This document shows positions 8,581 to 18,251 of a stretch of 64,000 nucleotides of DNA, in pieces (the first letter of the stretch is position 1; every line of letters begins with the position of its first letter). Source of the DNA: Peteryoungia rhizophila. GTDB taxonomy: Bacteria; Pseudomonadota; Alphaproteobacteria; Rhizobiales; Rhizobiaceae. The stretch covers positions 496,001-560,000 of the forward strand of contig NZ_STGT01000004.1 in NCBI RefSeq assembly GCF_004912145.1, read 5' to 3'. The translations under genes and the position numbers were made by a program. The notes under the pieces were generated by a model. The model had not been told where the DNA came from and did not search any database. It was given only the letters and a program-made list of their open reading frames with translations.

Positions 8581-8613
8581 ACAGGCCTGCCGCCAGAACG
8601 GCGGCGGGCCTGT
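8581..8613 (+). terminator. intra-operon stem-loop after mocB
   Basis: ACAGGCCTGCCGCC (8581-8594) can pair with GGCGGCGGGCCTGT (8600-8613) around a 5-nt loop, giving a 14-bp stem with one G-T pair. No T-run follows. Such stems after binding-protein genes usually stabilise the upstream mRNA and damp expression of the ATPase and permease genes. Confidence 0.6.
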
Positions 8614-8632
8614 CATTCGGGGAGGAGCCGAC

Positions 8633-10186
8633 ATGGCACGATCACAGGCAGTGAGCCCGCAAACCATGCAGGCCGTCAGACAGAGCGGAGCCGTACCGCA
8701 GAGCGAATACCTGCTTGAGGTCTCGGATGTGCGGAAGGAATTTCCAGGCGTCGTCGCGCTCGACGATGTCCAGTTGAAACTCCGCCGCGGAACCGTTCAT
8801 GCGCTGATGGGTGAAAACGGCGCTGGCAAGTCGACCTTGATGAAAATTCTCGCCGGCATCTACACGCCGGACAGCGGCAGCTTCAAGCTGCGCGGCATAG
8901 ACATTCGCCTCAAGAACCCGCTCGATGCCCTGCAAAACGGGATCGCGATGATCCATCAGGAACTGAACCTGATGGCGCCGATGACGGTTTCGGAAAATAT
9001 CTGGATCGGGCGCGAGCCGCTGACGCGCTTCGGGCTGATCGACCATGCCGAGATGAACCGCCGCACGGCAGCGCTATTCGAGCGTCTTGGCATCGACATC
9101 GAGCCCGAGATCAAGGTCGGCAAGCTCAGCGTCGCCAGTCGCCAGATGGTCGAAATCGCGAAGGCAGTCTCCTTCAATTCCGACGTCCTGATCATGGACG
9201 AGCCCACCTCTGCGCTCACAGAGACGGAGGTCGACCACCTCTTCCGGATCATCCGTTCACTGCGCGAGGACGGAAAGGGCATCATCTACATCACGCACAA
9301 GATGAACGAGCTCTTCGAGATTGCCGACGAGTTCTCCGTGTTTCGCGACGGCAAATACATTGCGACCTGCAATTCCGCCGACGTGACGCGCGATGACATC
9401 ATCCGGATGATGGTGGGACGCGAGATCACCCAGATGTTCCCGAAGGAGCCCGCCCAGATCGGGGATGTCGTCCTGTCCGCAAAAGGCCTGACATTGAACG
9501 GCGTCTTCCGCGACGTGTCGTTCGACCTGCGCGCGGGCGAAATCCTCGGCTTTGCAGGACTTGTCGGTTCGGGCCGCTCGAATGTGGCGGAAACCATCTT
9601 CGGCGTCACGCCCGCCGATGCAGGCACAATCGAGCTGTTCGGGAAGCGAGTAGACGTCTCGTCGCCATCCATCGCGATGGCTCACGGCATGGCTTTTCTG
9701 ACTGAAGACCGCAAGGAAACCGGGTGTTTCCTGTTGCTCGATATTCAGGAAAACGCCCAGATGGCGGTTCTTCAGCAGCGCTACGTCAATCTCGGCTTCG
9801 TCCAGCAGGAGAAGCTCAACAGAGCGGCAGCCGAGATGGCCAACAGGCTGCGCGTGCGCACGCCGGATATGAACGAGCCGATCATCAATCTCTCCGGCGG
9901 CAATCAGCAGAAGGTTTTGATCTGTCGGTGGCTGATGACCAATCCAAAGATCCTGATCCTCGATGAACCGACCCGCGGCATCGATGTGGGCGCCAAGGCC
10001 GAGATCCATCGCCTGATCTCACAGCTCGCAGGCCAGGGTGTGGCGATCATCATGATCTCATCGGAAATGCCCGAAGTGCTCGGCATGAGCGACCGTATCG
10101 TCGTGCTGCATGGGGGCCGGGTCACGGGGATCCTGGACCGGGCGGAAGCCGATCAAGTCAAGATAATGGAGCTGGCGTCGCGTTGA
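8633..10186 (+). CDS. sugar-type ABC transporter ATPase, two nucleotide-binding domains
   Basis: A 517-residue RbsA/MglA-type ATPase with two fused ABC domains, which energises uptake of the MocB ligand. The first domain has Walker [10 protein letters not shown] (about residue 61), signature-like [13 protein letters not shown] and Walker [11 protein letters not shown]. The second has the degenerate Walker [10 protein letters not shown], signature LSGGNQQK and Walker [13 protein letters not shown] degenerate second Walker A is normal for this family. RBS GGGGAGGAG is close to ATG 8633. The permease starts 20 bp downstream. The amino-terminal 25 residues before the first ABC domain are not conserved, so a later start is possible. 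Confidence 0.9.
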   Translation: MARSQAVSPQTMQAVRQSGAVPQSEYLLEVSDVRKEFPGVVALDDVQLKLRRGTVHALMGENGAGKSTLMKILAGIYTPDSGSFKLRGIDIRLKNPLDALQNGIAMIHQELNLMAPMTVSENIWIGREPLTRFGLIDHAEMNRRTAALFERLGIDIEPEIKVGKLSVASRQMVEIAKAVSFNSDVLIMDEPTSALTETEVDHLFRIIRSLREDGKGIIYITHKMNELFEIADEFSVFRDGKYIATCNSADVTRDDIIRMMVGREITQMFPKEPAQIGDVVLSAKGLTLNGVFRDVSFDLRAGEILGFAGLVGSGRSNVAETIFGVTPADAGTIELFGKRVDVSSPSIAMAHGMAFLTEDRKETGCFLLLDIQENAQMAVLQQRYVNLGFVQQEKLNRAAAEMANRLRVRTPDMNEPIINLSGGNQQKVLICRWLMTNPKILILDEPTRGIDVGAKAEIHRLISQLAGQGVAIIMISSEMPEVLGMSDRIVVLHGGRVTGILDRAEADQVKIMELASR

Positions 10187-10206
10187 CGACCGGCGGGGAG
10201 GAAATC

Positions 10207-11289
10207 ATGTCAGATGCCACCAACGAACTGGGCGAGACGTCCAAGACGGGCCTCAAAAAGGTCCGACGGCTGCCACCTGAAGTCTCGATCCTGGCCGTCC
10301 TGATCGGGATCGCCCTCGTTTTCGAAGTCATCGGCTGGTATGTTGTCGGCGAGAGCTTCCTCGGCAACAAGCAGCGCCTGTCGATCATCGTGCTGCAGGT
10401 CGCGGTCACCGGCATCATCGCTGTCGGGGTCACCCAGGTGATCATCACAGGCGGCATCGATCTGTCGTCAGGATCGATGGTGGGCTTCATCGCCATGGTC
10501 GTAGCGAGTTTCGCCCAAACATCGATGAACGCGCGAGCCGTGTTTCTGCAACCCGAATACGCCGCCTTCGGCATGGACTGGTTTATCGATTCAAGCCCGT
10601 TATGGCCGCTTCTGGCCGGCATCCTGCTCGGCGCGTTGCTCGGCTACATCAACGGTCTCATTATTGCAAAGACTGGTATTCCGCCATTCATCGCCACGCT
10701 TGGCATGATGGTGACTGCACGTGGCCTCGCCAAATGGTACACCGAGGGGCAACCTGTCGCTCTGCTCAACGAGAACTTCACCTGGCTGGGACAGAGCTTC
10801 GATCTCTGGGGCTTTCCGGTGCCACGCACGGTGATCGTCTTCTTCATCGTGGCCACGATCTGCCATGTCGCGCTCTGCTACACCCGCTACGGCAAGTTCA
10901 CTTATGCCATTGGCGCGAACCCGCAGGCGGCCCGCGTCTCCGGCATCGACATCGGCAAGCATCTCATCAAGGTCTATGCTGTTGCGGGTTTGCTATCGGG
11001 TCTTGCGGGGGTGATGCTGGCAGCGCGAGCACAATCCGGTCAACCAAACATGGGCATTTCGTTCGAGCTCGACGCGATCGCCGCAGCCGTCATCGGCGGC
11101 ACCTCGCTGACGGGCGGCATTGGCCGCATCACGGGAACTGTCATTGGCACCATCATTCTCGGTGTTGTCACGTCCGGGTTCACCTTCCTCAAGGTCGGCG
11201 CTTACTATCAGGAGATCGTCAAGGGTGCGATCATCGTCGCGGCCGTCGTCATCGACGTACACCGCCAGAAGAAGAAATCCCGCGCCTGA
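10207..11289 (+). CDS. sugar-type ABC transporter permease (RbsC-like)
   Basis: A 360-residue polytopic membrane protein of the branched-chain-amino-acid/ribose permease family, partner of the preceding ATPase and MocB. Several hydrophobic helices are visible. The conserved cytoplasmic loop YAIGANPQAARVSGI (near 240) and the TSLTGGIGRITGTVIG segment are diagnostic for RbsC-type permeases. ATG 10207 follows GGGGAGGAAA. The gene ends 20 bp before a strong hairpin, closing the transporter unit. Substrate: rhizopine or inositol, by context. Confidence 0.9.
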   Translation: MSDATNELGETSKTGLKKVRRLPPEVSILAVLIGIALVFEVIGWYVVGESFLGNKQRLSIIVLQVAVTGIIAVGVTQVIITGGIDLSSGSMVGFIAMVVASFAQTSMNARAVFLQPEYAAFGMDWFIDSSPLWPLLAGILLGALLGYINGLIIAKTGIPPFIATLGMMVTARGLAKWYTEGQPVALLNENFTWLGQSFDLWGFPVPRTVIVFFIVATICHVALCYTRYGKFTYAIGANPQAARVSGIDIGKHLIKVYAVAGLLSGLAGVMLAARAQSGQPNMGISFELDAIAAAVIGGTSLTGGIGRITGTVIGTIILGVVTSGFTFLKVGAYYQEIVKGAIIVAAVVIDVHRQKKKSRA

Positions 11290-11308
11290 ACCTCCTCCCG
11301 GGCGACCT

Positions 11309-11350
11309 GAGGCGATGCGGTGATGAAAAGATCCGCATCGCCTCCCTTTT
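11309..11350 (+). terminator. rho-independent-type terminator after the permease
   Basis: GAGGCGATGCGG (11309-11320) pairs perfectly with CCGCATCGCCTC (11333-11344) around a 12-nt loop, and the stem is followed by CCTTTT. It separates the transporter genes from purU-folD-mocA, which may be reached by read-through or by a separate promoter. Confidence 0.7.
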
Positions 11351-11394
11351 CAGCTGACCCACTTCCAGACCGACATTCGGAGAATTCGCCTCCC

Positions 11395-12279
11395 ATGAAG
11401 ACCTATGTGCTCACCGTATCCTGCCAGTCGACCCGCGGCATCGTGGCCGCGATCTCCGGCTACCTGGCCGAGCAGGGCTGCAACATCGTCGATAGCTCCC
11501 AGTTCGATGACCTCCACACCGGCCAATTCTTCATGCGCGTCTCCTTCATCTCGGAGGAAGGCAGCGCCCAGACGGCAATCGAAAAGGGGTTTGCTGCTGT
11601 TGCCGAGCGCTTCGGCATGAACTGGAACCTCTACGACTCCTCGAAGCGCGAAAAAGTCCTGCTGATGGTCTCCCGCTTCGGCCATTGCCTCAACGACCTG
11701 CTCTACCGCTGGAAGATCGGGGCTCTGCCGATCGAGATCGTCGGCGTCGTCTCAAATCATTTCGACTACCAGAAGGTCGTCGTGAACCACGACATCCCCT
11801 TCCACCACATTCCGGTGACCAAGGCCAACAAGCTTGAGGCTGAGGCCCGCATCATGGACCTCGTCGAGCAGACCGGTACCGAACTCATCGTGCTCGCCCG
11901 CTACATGCAGATCCTCTCCGACCAGATGTGCAGCAAGATGTCCGGCAAGATCATCAACATCCACCACTCCTTCCTGCCCTCTTTCAAGGGTGCAAACCCC
12001 TACAAGCAGGCCTTCGAGCGCGGTGTGAAGCTGATCGGTGCCACCGCCCACTACGTCACCGCCGACCTCGACGAAGGTCCGATCATCGAACAGGACGTTG
12101 CCCGCATCACCCATGCGCAGTCAGCGGACGACTATGTCTCGATTGGCCGTGATGTCGAAAGCCAGGTGCTGGCGCGTGCCATCCACGCCCACATCCATCA
12201 CCGCACCTTCATCAACGGCAATCGTACGGTCGTCTTCCCCGCAAGCCCTGGCTCTTATGCCTCCGAGCGCATGGGGTGA
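11395..12279 (+). CDS. purU: formyltetrahydrofolate deformylase
   Basis: A 294-residue PurU, which hydrolyses 10-formyl-THF to formate and THF. The N-terminal ACT domain starts YVLTVSCQSTRGIVAAISG. The C-terminal formyltransferase-fold domain carries NIHHSFLPSF (near residue 190) and DEGPIIEQD (near 226), which hold the catalytic Asn, His and Asp. Length equals the usual PurU. Start ATG 11395. In a demethylation locus PurU would return THF to the cycle and discard the methyl carbon as formate. folD starts 3 bp after its stop. Chromosomal housekeeping PurU is expected elsewhere, so this copy is probably pathway-dedicated. Confidence 0.93.
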   Translation: MKTYVLTVSCQSTRGIVAAISGYLAEQGCNIVDSSQFDDLHTGQFFMRVSFISEEGSAQTAIEKGFAAVAERFGMNWNLYDSSKREKVLLMVSRFGHCLNDLLYRWKIGALPIEIVGVVSNHFDYQKVVVNHDIPFHHIPVTKANKLEAEARIMDLVEQTGTELIVLARYMQILSDQMCSKMSGKIINIHHSFLPSFKGANPYKQAFERGVKLIGATAHYVTADLDEGPIIEQDVARITHAQSADDYVSIGRDVESQVLARAIHAHIHHRTFINGNRTVVFPASPGSYASERMG

Positions 12280-12282
12280 CGC

Positions 12283-13182
12283 ATGGCTGTTATCATCGAT
12301 GGAAAAGCAGCCGCCGCTTCGGTGATCGAAGCGGTAACCTCATGGTCAACGAAGCTGGAAGCGTCCGGCCATCGCAAACCAGGTCTCGCGGTCGTCATTG
12401 TCGGTGATGATCCGGCAAGCCATGCCTATGTCGGCGCTAAGAGCCGCATGGCAAAGCAGTGCGGCTTCAACTCTATCCAGCACACGCTGCCCGAGCAGAC
12501 TTCGCAGGACGACTTGATGACGCTCGTCGCGTCCCTCAATGCCGATCCCGATATCGACGGCATCCTGGTGCAGTTGCCGCTTCCCAAGCAACTCGACAGC
12601 GACACCGTCATCCAGTCGATCCTGCCAGAGAAAGATGTCGACGGTCTACACATTGTGAATGCCGGCAAGCTTGCGACGGGCGACCTCAAGACCGGACTTC
12701 TTTCCTGCACACCCGCTGGCGCGATGATCCTCGTGCGGCAGATCCACGGCAAGGACCTCTCAGGCTTCAACGCCCTTGTCATCGGTCGCTCCAACCTATT
12801 CGGCAAACCGATGGTGCAGCTCCTACTTAATGCAAACGCCACAGTCACCATTGGCCATTCGCGCAGCAGCGACCTGCCGGAACTCGCCCGCCAGGCCGAC
12901 ATTTTGGTCGCTGCCGTCGGTCGTGCGGAGATGGTCAAGGCCGATTGGCTGAAGCCGGGCGCCACCGTCATTGATGTTGGCATCAATCGTGTGGCAGCGC
13001 CGGAAGAGGGCGAGGGCAAGTTCAAGTTGGTCGGCGATGTTGCATTCGCCGAATGCAAACAGGTCGCCAAGGCAATCTCACCGGTCCCCGGCGGTGTCGG
13101 CCCCATGACGATCGCCATGCTGATGGCCAATACCGTGATCGCCGCCCATCGCCGAGCGGACATTGCGGCGCCGAGCTTCTAA
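12283..13182 (+). CDS. folD: bifunctional methylene-THF dehydrogenase/methenyl-THF cyclohydrolase
   Basis: A 299-residue FolD, converting 5,10-methylene-THF to 10-formyl-THF with NADP reduction. Landmarks are [13 protein letters not shown] (the catalytic Lys of the YxxxK motif), [18 protein letters not shown], and the NADP-binding [11 protein letters not shown], followed by [18 protein letters not shown]. All are intact. It sits between purU and mocA with tight spacing (3 bp and 38 bp). Together FolD and PurU would channel formaldehyde-derived methylene-THF to formate. Confidence 0.95.
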   Translation: MAVIIDGKAAAASVIEAVTSWSTKLEASGHRKPGLAVVIVGDDPASHAYVGAKSRMAKQCGFNSIQHTLPEQTSQDDLMTLVASLNADPDIDGILVQLPLPKQLDSDTVIQSILPEKDVDGLHIVNAGKLATGDLKTGLLSCTPAGAMILVRQIHGKDLSGFNALVIGRSNLFGKPMVQLLLNANATVTIGHSRSSDLPELARQADILVAAVGRAEMVKADWLKPGATVIDVGINRVAAPEEGEGKFKLVGDVAFAECKQVAKAISPVPGGVGPMTIAMLMANTVIAAHRRADIAAPSF

Positions 13183-13220
13183 TAACCTGCACAGAAGAAC
13201 TGGACAACTGGGAGAGCGTG

Positions 13221-14333
13221 ATGGGGGTGGGCGTAGGATTGATCGGTTCTGGCTATATGGGCAAGTGCCATGCCCTGGCCTGGACCTCCGTGGCAACGGT
13301 CTTTCCGGATGTGGAGAGACCACGGCTTGTCGCGCTCGCCGATGCCACGCCGGAGCTCGCGCAGCAGCACGCGCAGGCCTTCGGTTTCGGCAGAGGCACG
13401 GGAGACTGGCGCGATCTCGTGGCCAATCCAGCGATTGATGTGATCTCGATCGCAGCCCCCAACCAGTTCCACGCGGAAATGGCTGTCGCGGCTCTGGAAG
13501 AGGGCAAGCATGTCTGGTGCGAAAAACCAATGGCCACGTCTCTGGAGGATGCGACGCGCATGCGGGATGTGGCGAAGCAGTCGGGCCGAGCAGCGATCCT
13601 TGGCTACAATTACATTCAGAACCCAATGATCCGGCATGCACGCAGACTGATAGCCGAAGGGAAGATTGGCACCGTCAACCATCTCCGGCTGGAGATGGAC
13701 GAGGATTTTATGGCAAACCCTGGCGAGCCCTTCTACTGGAAGAGCGAAAGGGCATCGGGCTATGGCGCGCTCGATGACTTCGCGGTTCATCCGCTCTCGC
13801 TGCTGGCCGTCCTCCACGGACGCGTCACCGCAGTGGTCGCCGATATGGCCAGACCCTATCCGGAAAGACCAACGACAGATGGAGGCTTCCGACCCGTCGA
13901 GAACGACGATATCGCCCAGGCGCTGTTTCGGACGGAGACTGGCGCATCCGGTGTGCTGATGGTCAATCGTGCCGCTTGGGGCAGAAAGGGTCGGATTGCG
14001 CTGCAGGTCTTTGGTTCGAACGGATCAATTCTTTTCGACCAGGAAAGGATGAACGAGTTGCAGATCTATTCGACGGACGACGCGGCGGGTCTTCAGGGTT
14101 ATCGCACGCTTCTGGCGGCTCCCAGCCATCCGCCCTATCGTCAGTTCATTCCTGCACCGGGTCACGGCTTGGGGTTCAACGAACTCAAGGTGATCGAATG
14201 TTATGAGCTCCTGCAGGCGATCTCCGGCAAGCGCGACGCTCATGTGATTGACTTTGAACGGGGCCTGGAGATCGAGCGTGTGGTGCACGCGATGGCGCAG
14301 TCGGCTGAAGGCGGCGTGTGGGTCAAGGTGTAG
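13221..14333 (+). CDS. mocA: MocA-like oxidoreductase (Gfo/Idh/MocA family)
   Basis: A 370-residue NAD(P)-dependent dehydrogenase of the family named after MocA. Visible are the Rossmann motif GLIGSGYMGKCHA (residues 6-18), EKPMAT (near 101, catalytic Lys region) and GALDDFAVHPLSLL (near 181), with the His of the catalytic triad. It probably oxidises scyllo-inosamine or a derived amino-inositol. ATG 13221 is preceded by GGGAGAGCG. It is the last gene of the rightward block. Sequence-wise it is clearly different from the IolG-like protein at 854, so the pathway has two dehydrogenase steps or two substrates. Confidence 0.85.
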   Translation: MGVGVGLIGSGYMGKCHALAWTSVATVFPDVERPRLVALADATPELAQQHAQAFGFGRGTGDWRDLVANPAIDVISIAAPNQFHAEMAVAALEEGKHVWCEKPMATSLEDATRMRDVAKQSGRAAILGYNYIQNPMIRHARRLIAEGKIGTVNHLRLEMDEDFMANPGEPFYWKSERASGYGALDDFAVHPLSLLAVLHGRVTAVVADMARPYPERPTTDGGFRPVENDDIAQALFRTETGASGVLMVNRAAWGRKGRIALQVFGSNGSILFDQERMNELQIYSTDDAAGLQGYRTLLAAPSHPPYRQFIPAPGHGLGFNELKVIECYELLQAISGKRDAHVIDFERGLEIERVVHAMAQSAEGGVWVKV

Positions 14334-14576
14334 TCCGTTGGCTTGAAATGATGCCGGAGACGCTCACTCGTAAATGTCCGCTTTTGGCGCAGAGGCTGCG
14401 CATCCCAACGTCTGAAACGACTGCGCGAAGCGGTAAATATCTCCGTTACGGGACCGGTTGCAGAATGGCGGGTTATGGGCTGCTCAAGATGAAATCAGAC
14501 ACACTCGGCAGCGATGGTCCGAAGTCGGCCCAATTTCGGTCGTAAGCAAGCGACATAAAATGCCACTCGGTCCGTC

Positions 14577-15686
14577 TTATGCAGTGTCAGGCGCGCCTTC
14601 GCCTGTTGCGCGCGAAAACAGGATCCGCACTTTGAGTCGCATGGCGTCGTCCGCCGCGCCGGAGGTATCCATTAGCTCCAAGACCTTGTCCGCTTGCTCG
14701 GGCGAATTCAATGGACGTGCGTAGACCTGCGCCAATTGCGCCTCGTCCAGATACTTTGGCAGATGCCGATGTACGTGTGGGGTCGGCACATTCTGTAGCC
14801 AATTACCAATAACGGCACTCCAGTTCATCCGTATCGAATACCGCGTTCTCTCGAGTTGGCAGCGGTCATAGTCGGCAAGCTCGGGAGGCGTTGCGCTGGC
14901 AATGCGATCTTTGATCCAACCATTGAAGCGGCGGCACCTATCACCGTAGTCTGAGAACAGAGTGGCGAGATCAATCTGGTCGGGTAGTTGCTCAAGGCAA
15001 CTCCTCATGCGGCCTAGCTGACCGTTAGAGAAGCTGCCCGAAAACTCTTCTAACGTCCTTTTCACGTCCGCTTTGTCCAGAGTGAAGGTGGCAGTACTAG
15101 GCCCTCCCAATGACCGCGTGCGTTGCCATCCTGCCTTTACAACCTCAAGGTGATGAAGAAGCACCCGCAAACCAGTAACTAAGTCGTGGAGGCCGTCTTC
15201 CTTGAATGCTTCAAGCCGCATGGCGTTGTAGCCGACGACGTCCAAATCCTTCTGCAGCCTTCGGCCGTGATCTACCAGCGAAAGCGCGGCGTTCGTGACT
15301 GCAAATAGCTCCTTCTGAATTTGCAACTCAATTGCCTCCAGACGTTTGCGCTGCCCCAAGTCAAAGAGCTCTGTTCCTTCGCGAGTGGCGTCTTCTTCAA
15401 ATCTAGCAATACCAGCCAGAAGATCGCCTAAGGCGACTTCGAAAACTTGCACGCTCGCAAAATAGGATTCTCGAAGCCGAAAAAGTCGGTGCCCTGGATG
15501 TTTCCTTAGGATAGATAGTGCCGTATCCCCGAATTTAGTGATGATTTTCGCCAGCAGCTCGTCAGCTATGGGAATCGAGCTGGCTTCCACTTCTTGATGC
15601 AGAAGATCAATTTCCTCCGCCTCACGCTGCCGTTGCGCAGCCAAGATGCGAAGGATGTCTGGGCGTGAGGGCATAGTAGACGTCAT
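14577..15686 (-). CDS. unrecognised alpha-helical protein beside OLD nuclease
   Basis: A 369-residue protein I cannot assign. Composition is rich in Leu, Glu, Arg and Ala with long amphipathic stretches (for example around residues 18-30 and 100-160), suggesting helical bundles or coiled coil. No signal peptide, membrane segment, Walker motif or obvious nuclease motif is seen. The C-terminal third contains a conserved-looking R-x-RYSIRMNWSAVIGNWL segment. Codon use is less GC-biased than in the moc genes to its left, and its neighbours look like phage-defence genes. It ends 243 bp after mocA (convergent) and starts 183 bp beyond the OLD gene stop, on the same strand. It may be a partner or effector of the OLD protein, or an independent defence gene. 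Confidence 0.65.
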   Translation of the reverse strand: MTSTMPSRPDILRILAAQRQREAEEIDLLHQEVEASSIPIADELLAKIITKFGDTALSILRKHPGHRLFRLRESYFASVQVFEVALGDLLAGIARFEEDATREGTELFDLGQRKRLEAIELQIQKELFAVTNAALSLVDHGRRLQKDLDVVGYNAMRLEAFKEDGLHDLVTGLRVLLHHLEVVKAGWQRTRSLGGPSTATFTLDKADVKRTLEEFSGSFSNGQLGRMRSCLEQLPDQIDLATLFSDYGDRCRRFNGWIKDRIASATPPELADYDRCQLERTRYSIRMNWSAVIGNWLQNVPTPHVHRHLPKYLDEAQLAQVYARPLNSPEQADKVLELMDTSGAADDAMRLKVRILFSRATGEGAPDTA

Positions 15687-15869
15687 AGTGGCTCTGCGGT
15701 AAGGAGTTCATACTCTAAGGTTATGTTTATTTGGCCATTTTCGAGTCCAATTGACAACGCTTATCAATTTGTACCTAGCCAAATGTTAGTCTGCTCAATT
15801 GGCCCGCTGCCAGTTTCCTGGACACCTAGTTAAGGTGTTTGGGCCTCCTTGAGCGGCGCTCTGGTGGGA

Positions 15870-17900
15870 TCAGACGACTTCGATCTGACCCTGCGCCTGA
15901 GGCAGTTCCGGGATCTCCTCATTACGGAAAAAACGCCACATGGCGCGAACAAGATTCTTAAGCATTTCGCTTTCGCGACCCTGCGCTTTGGCGTGCAGAA
16001 GCGTCTGATATACAACTTCAGGAATTTTCTGCGTATCGTTGCTAGGATCCACGCCAAATGGTTCGCAGGCAGCAGCAAGGCACGCCGCGTGCATTTCGGG
16101 CGTTAGATCGTCCTTTAGCTTGTGCTCCAACGTCTTTTCGAAATGCGCGTAGCAATCGCTTATAAGATCATGGGCTGGGGCGGCGTCGAACTGATCGTCC
16201 GGCTTGGCGAGCTTACTCAAAGCAATATCGGTTGCCGGCGTTCTTTTGGCCTCGGGCAGTTGCTGGTCGCAATCCCATAGGATGAAGGTCGGGATACCCA
16301 ACTCACGGAAGATTACATAGGGGCGATCGAGATTAGCTTTCCCTTCAGCGGACAAGATGGCGATGCCTGCCGCCTCGAAACTCACGCCAAGCATCCGCGC
16401 CGCCGCGGTCAGCGCCGCTTTATCGCTTCGACCCTCGACCAGAATTACGCCGTTGGCGAAAAAGCCTTCGGCCAGCTCAGCACCAAGAATGTGGAGCCGC
16501 GGCATCAATGTCTCTGCGCTGAAGGTGCCTGCAGGTTTGCCCCAGCCCTGTTCGAGCTTCTGCGCAACGATACCGAGATCCAACGTTTGCAGCGTGCATT
16601 GCTTTAACTCACTGTCCGCACAAGGTGAGCGGCGAGTGAGCCTGATCTCGTCGGCCTTCCCCATTGAGATGAACATTGGTGAGTGCGAGCCAAAGATAAC
16701 TTGCGTGTGACCCTGGACTCCGGGAAGCGTACCGCTGCTTAGGCCCCGCAACACTTCCGCGAAATGCCGCTGCTTAGTGGGATGCTGATACAGCTCAGGT
16801 TCTTCGATAGCGAGAATAAGTGTCGGTGCCTGGACTGCGGCGGCAGCCGGCGCACCATCGCCTTCACTAACATCACTCTCCAGTCGTGCCTCGTCGGACT
16901 CCGGAACCGCCGTTCGTGCAAGATGCTGTAGCAGCGTAAAAATGAAGGCGCGCTGAAGACCATGGCCTTGCCTGTCCACCGGACCACCGAAACCATCGTC
17001 CTTGAGAAATACATCCGCCATCGGCAGCGGGACCGGCATCTCGCCAATCTCACGCCAGTTTAACGAAACCTCTGCATCCTGGTACAAACCTCGTAAGTCG
17101 GCGGTAAGAGTCCCGGCAAGTGCGCCGAGTTCGGGCATATTTTCAGCGGAAACCAGAGCTTGATAGGCTTCCGTCATCTGCGCCTTGAACGCTTGAATGT
17201 CCGGTCTCTGGAGAATCTGACTACGCACGAGAAGCTCCAACAACTTGCCGATAACACTCGTCTTCCCGTCCGCCGCGTCCGCCGCAGCCTCGCGCACCGC
17301 CGGTATAAACACGAAACTCGTGTGTTGCTGGAGCTTGCCGCGGCTATTGTTCTGGAACCCAAAGAACTGACCATCGTCAGGCAACAACACTAGCTGGTCG
17401 GGATGATTAGATTCCCAATCCCGCAACGCTTGGTCTACTGCCGCTGCGCTCCCAGCATTGGGTAAGTCGGCGTACAACGGATTATTCTCCCGCAGGGAAT
17501 TGTAGGCAGCGCGTTTGGGTGCCGCACCGGTATGCATCCGGATCGCCGCGAAGTCCGCAATCTGCGGAACGAGGCCTTGATAGCGTCCGCTTGAGGCACT
17601 GCCGTCAAAGATGCGGGTGACGACTAGTTTCCCATCACGGACTCGTTCCTCGAACGCCGCGACTTCTTGATCGCCTAGTTGATGGAACGTAAGCTCTATT
17701 TCGATCGATTGCCCTTGATCGCGTCCGAAGTAGTCATCAGCATCACAACTCTTCGAAGTTGAATAGAACTTCTCGATCGCCTTCAGGATCGATGACTTAC
17801 CTGCACCGTTACCGCCGATCAGCGCGGTATGGGCTCCAAAGGAAACTTCGACTTCGCGAAGAGATCTGAAATTCTTTATGCGTGCACGCTCAAGCTGCAT
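15870..17900 (-). CDS. OLD-family ATPase with C-terminal TOPRIM nuclease domain
   Basis: A 676-residue AAA/SMC-type ATPase fused to a TOPRIM domain, the architecture of OLD (overcoming lysogenisation defect) family nucleases such as P2 Old and Gabija GajA. Walker A is GGNGAGKSS (about residue 31). The Walker B region LAIEEPELYQHP lies near 370 and GSHSPMF near 415. The TOPRIM part has VEGRSDKAAL (near 480) and WDCDQQ (near 540), supplying Glu and DxD metal ligands. ATG 17900 is preferred to 17951 because GGAGG lies 7 nt before it and the conserved domain begins there. There is no UvrD-type GajB helicase next to it. The divergent neighbours form a separate nuclease-helicase pair, so this may be a lone OLD gene or part of a larger system. 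Confidence 0.85.
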   Translation of the reverse strand: MQLERARIKNFRSLREVEVSFGAHTALIGGNGAGKSSILKAIEKFYSTSKSCDADDYFGRDQGQSIEIELTFHQLGDQEVAAFEERVRDGKLVVTRIFDGSASSGRYQGLVPQIADFAAIRMHTGAAPKRAAYNSLRENNPLYADLPNAGSAAAVDQALRDWESNHPDQLVLLPDDGQFFGFQNNSRGKLQQHTSFVFIPAVREAAADAADGKTSVIGKLLELLVRSQILQRPDIQAFKAQMTEAYQALVSAENMPELGALAGTLTADLRGLYQDAEVSLNWREIGEMPVPLPMADVFLKDDGFGGPVDRQGHGLQRAFIFTLLQHLARTAVPESDEARLESDVSEGDGAPAAAAVQAPTLILAIEEPELYQHPTKQRHFAEVLRGLSSGTLPGVQGHTQVIFGSHSPMFISMGKADEIRLTRRSPCADSELKQCTLQTLDLGIVAQKLEQGWGKPAGTFSAETLMPRLHILGAELAEGFFANGVILVEGRSDKAALTAAARMLGVSFEAAGIAILSAEGKANLDRPYVIFRELGIPTFILWDCDQQLPEAKRTPATDIALSKLAKPDDQFDAAPAHDLISDCYAHFEKTLEHKLKDDLTPEMHAACLAAACEPFGVDPSNDTQKIPEVVYQTLLHAKAQGRESEMLKNLVRAMWRFFRNEEIPELPQAQGQIEVV

Positions 17901-18251
17901 TGTCGCCTCCCTGCGAGCATCATTATTCGATTTCAGAAGGCGGGAATGCAAGCGCGATCAGCTCGCCTTTTCAGTAAACTGCTGAGCCCAACTAGCACTT
18001 ATCGCGTGTAACCTTGATACCTGCGTAAAGGATGTCGGCTTTCAGGAACCGCGGACAGGTGTTCGAATGACCGAAAAGGAGGCGCAAAGCGGAAATGATT
18101 TCCGCAAGGGGGCCGCTAGCGGAACGGCAACTTCTTAACGTCGAGCCATGTAAAGCTGCCGTTGGAATGACTCAAAATCTCAATGTGGAAATAGCGCCAA
18201 CCCGCTTGAAGAATGATAGGTAAAGAACCTACAACCTATGCGGGGGATCCG

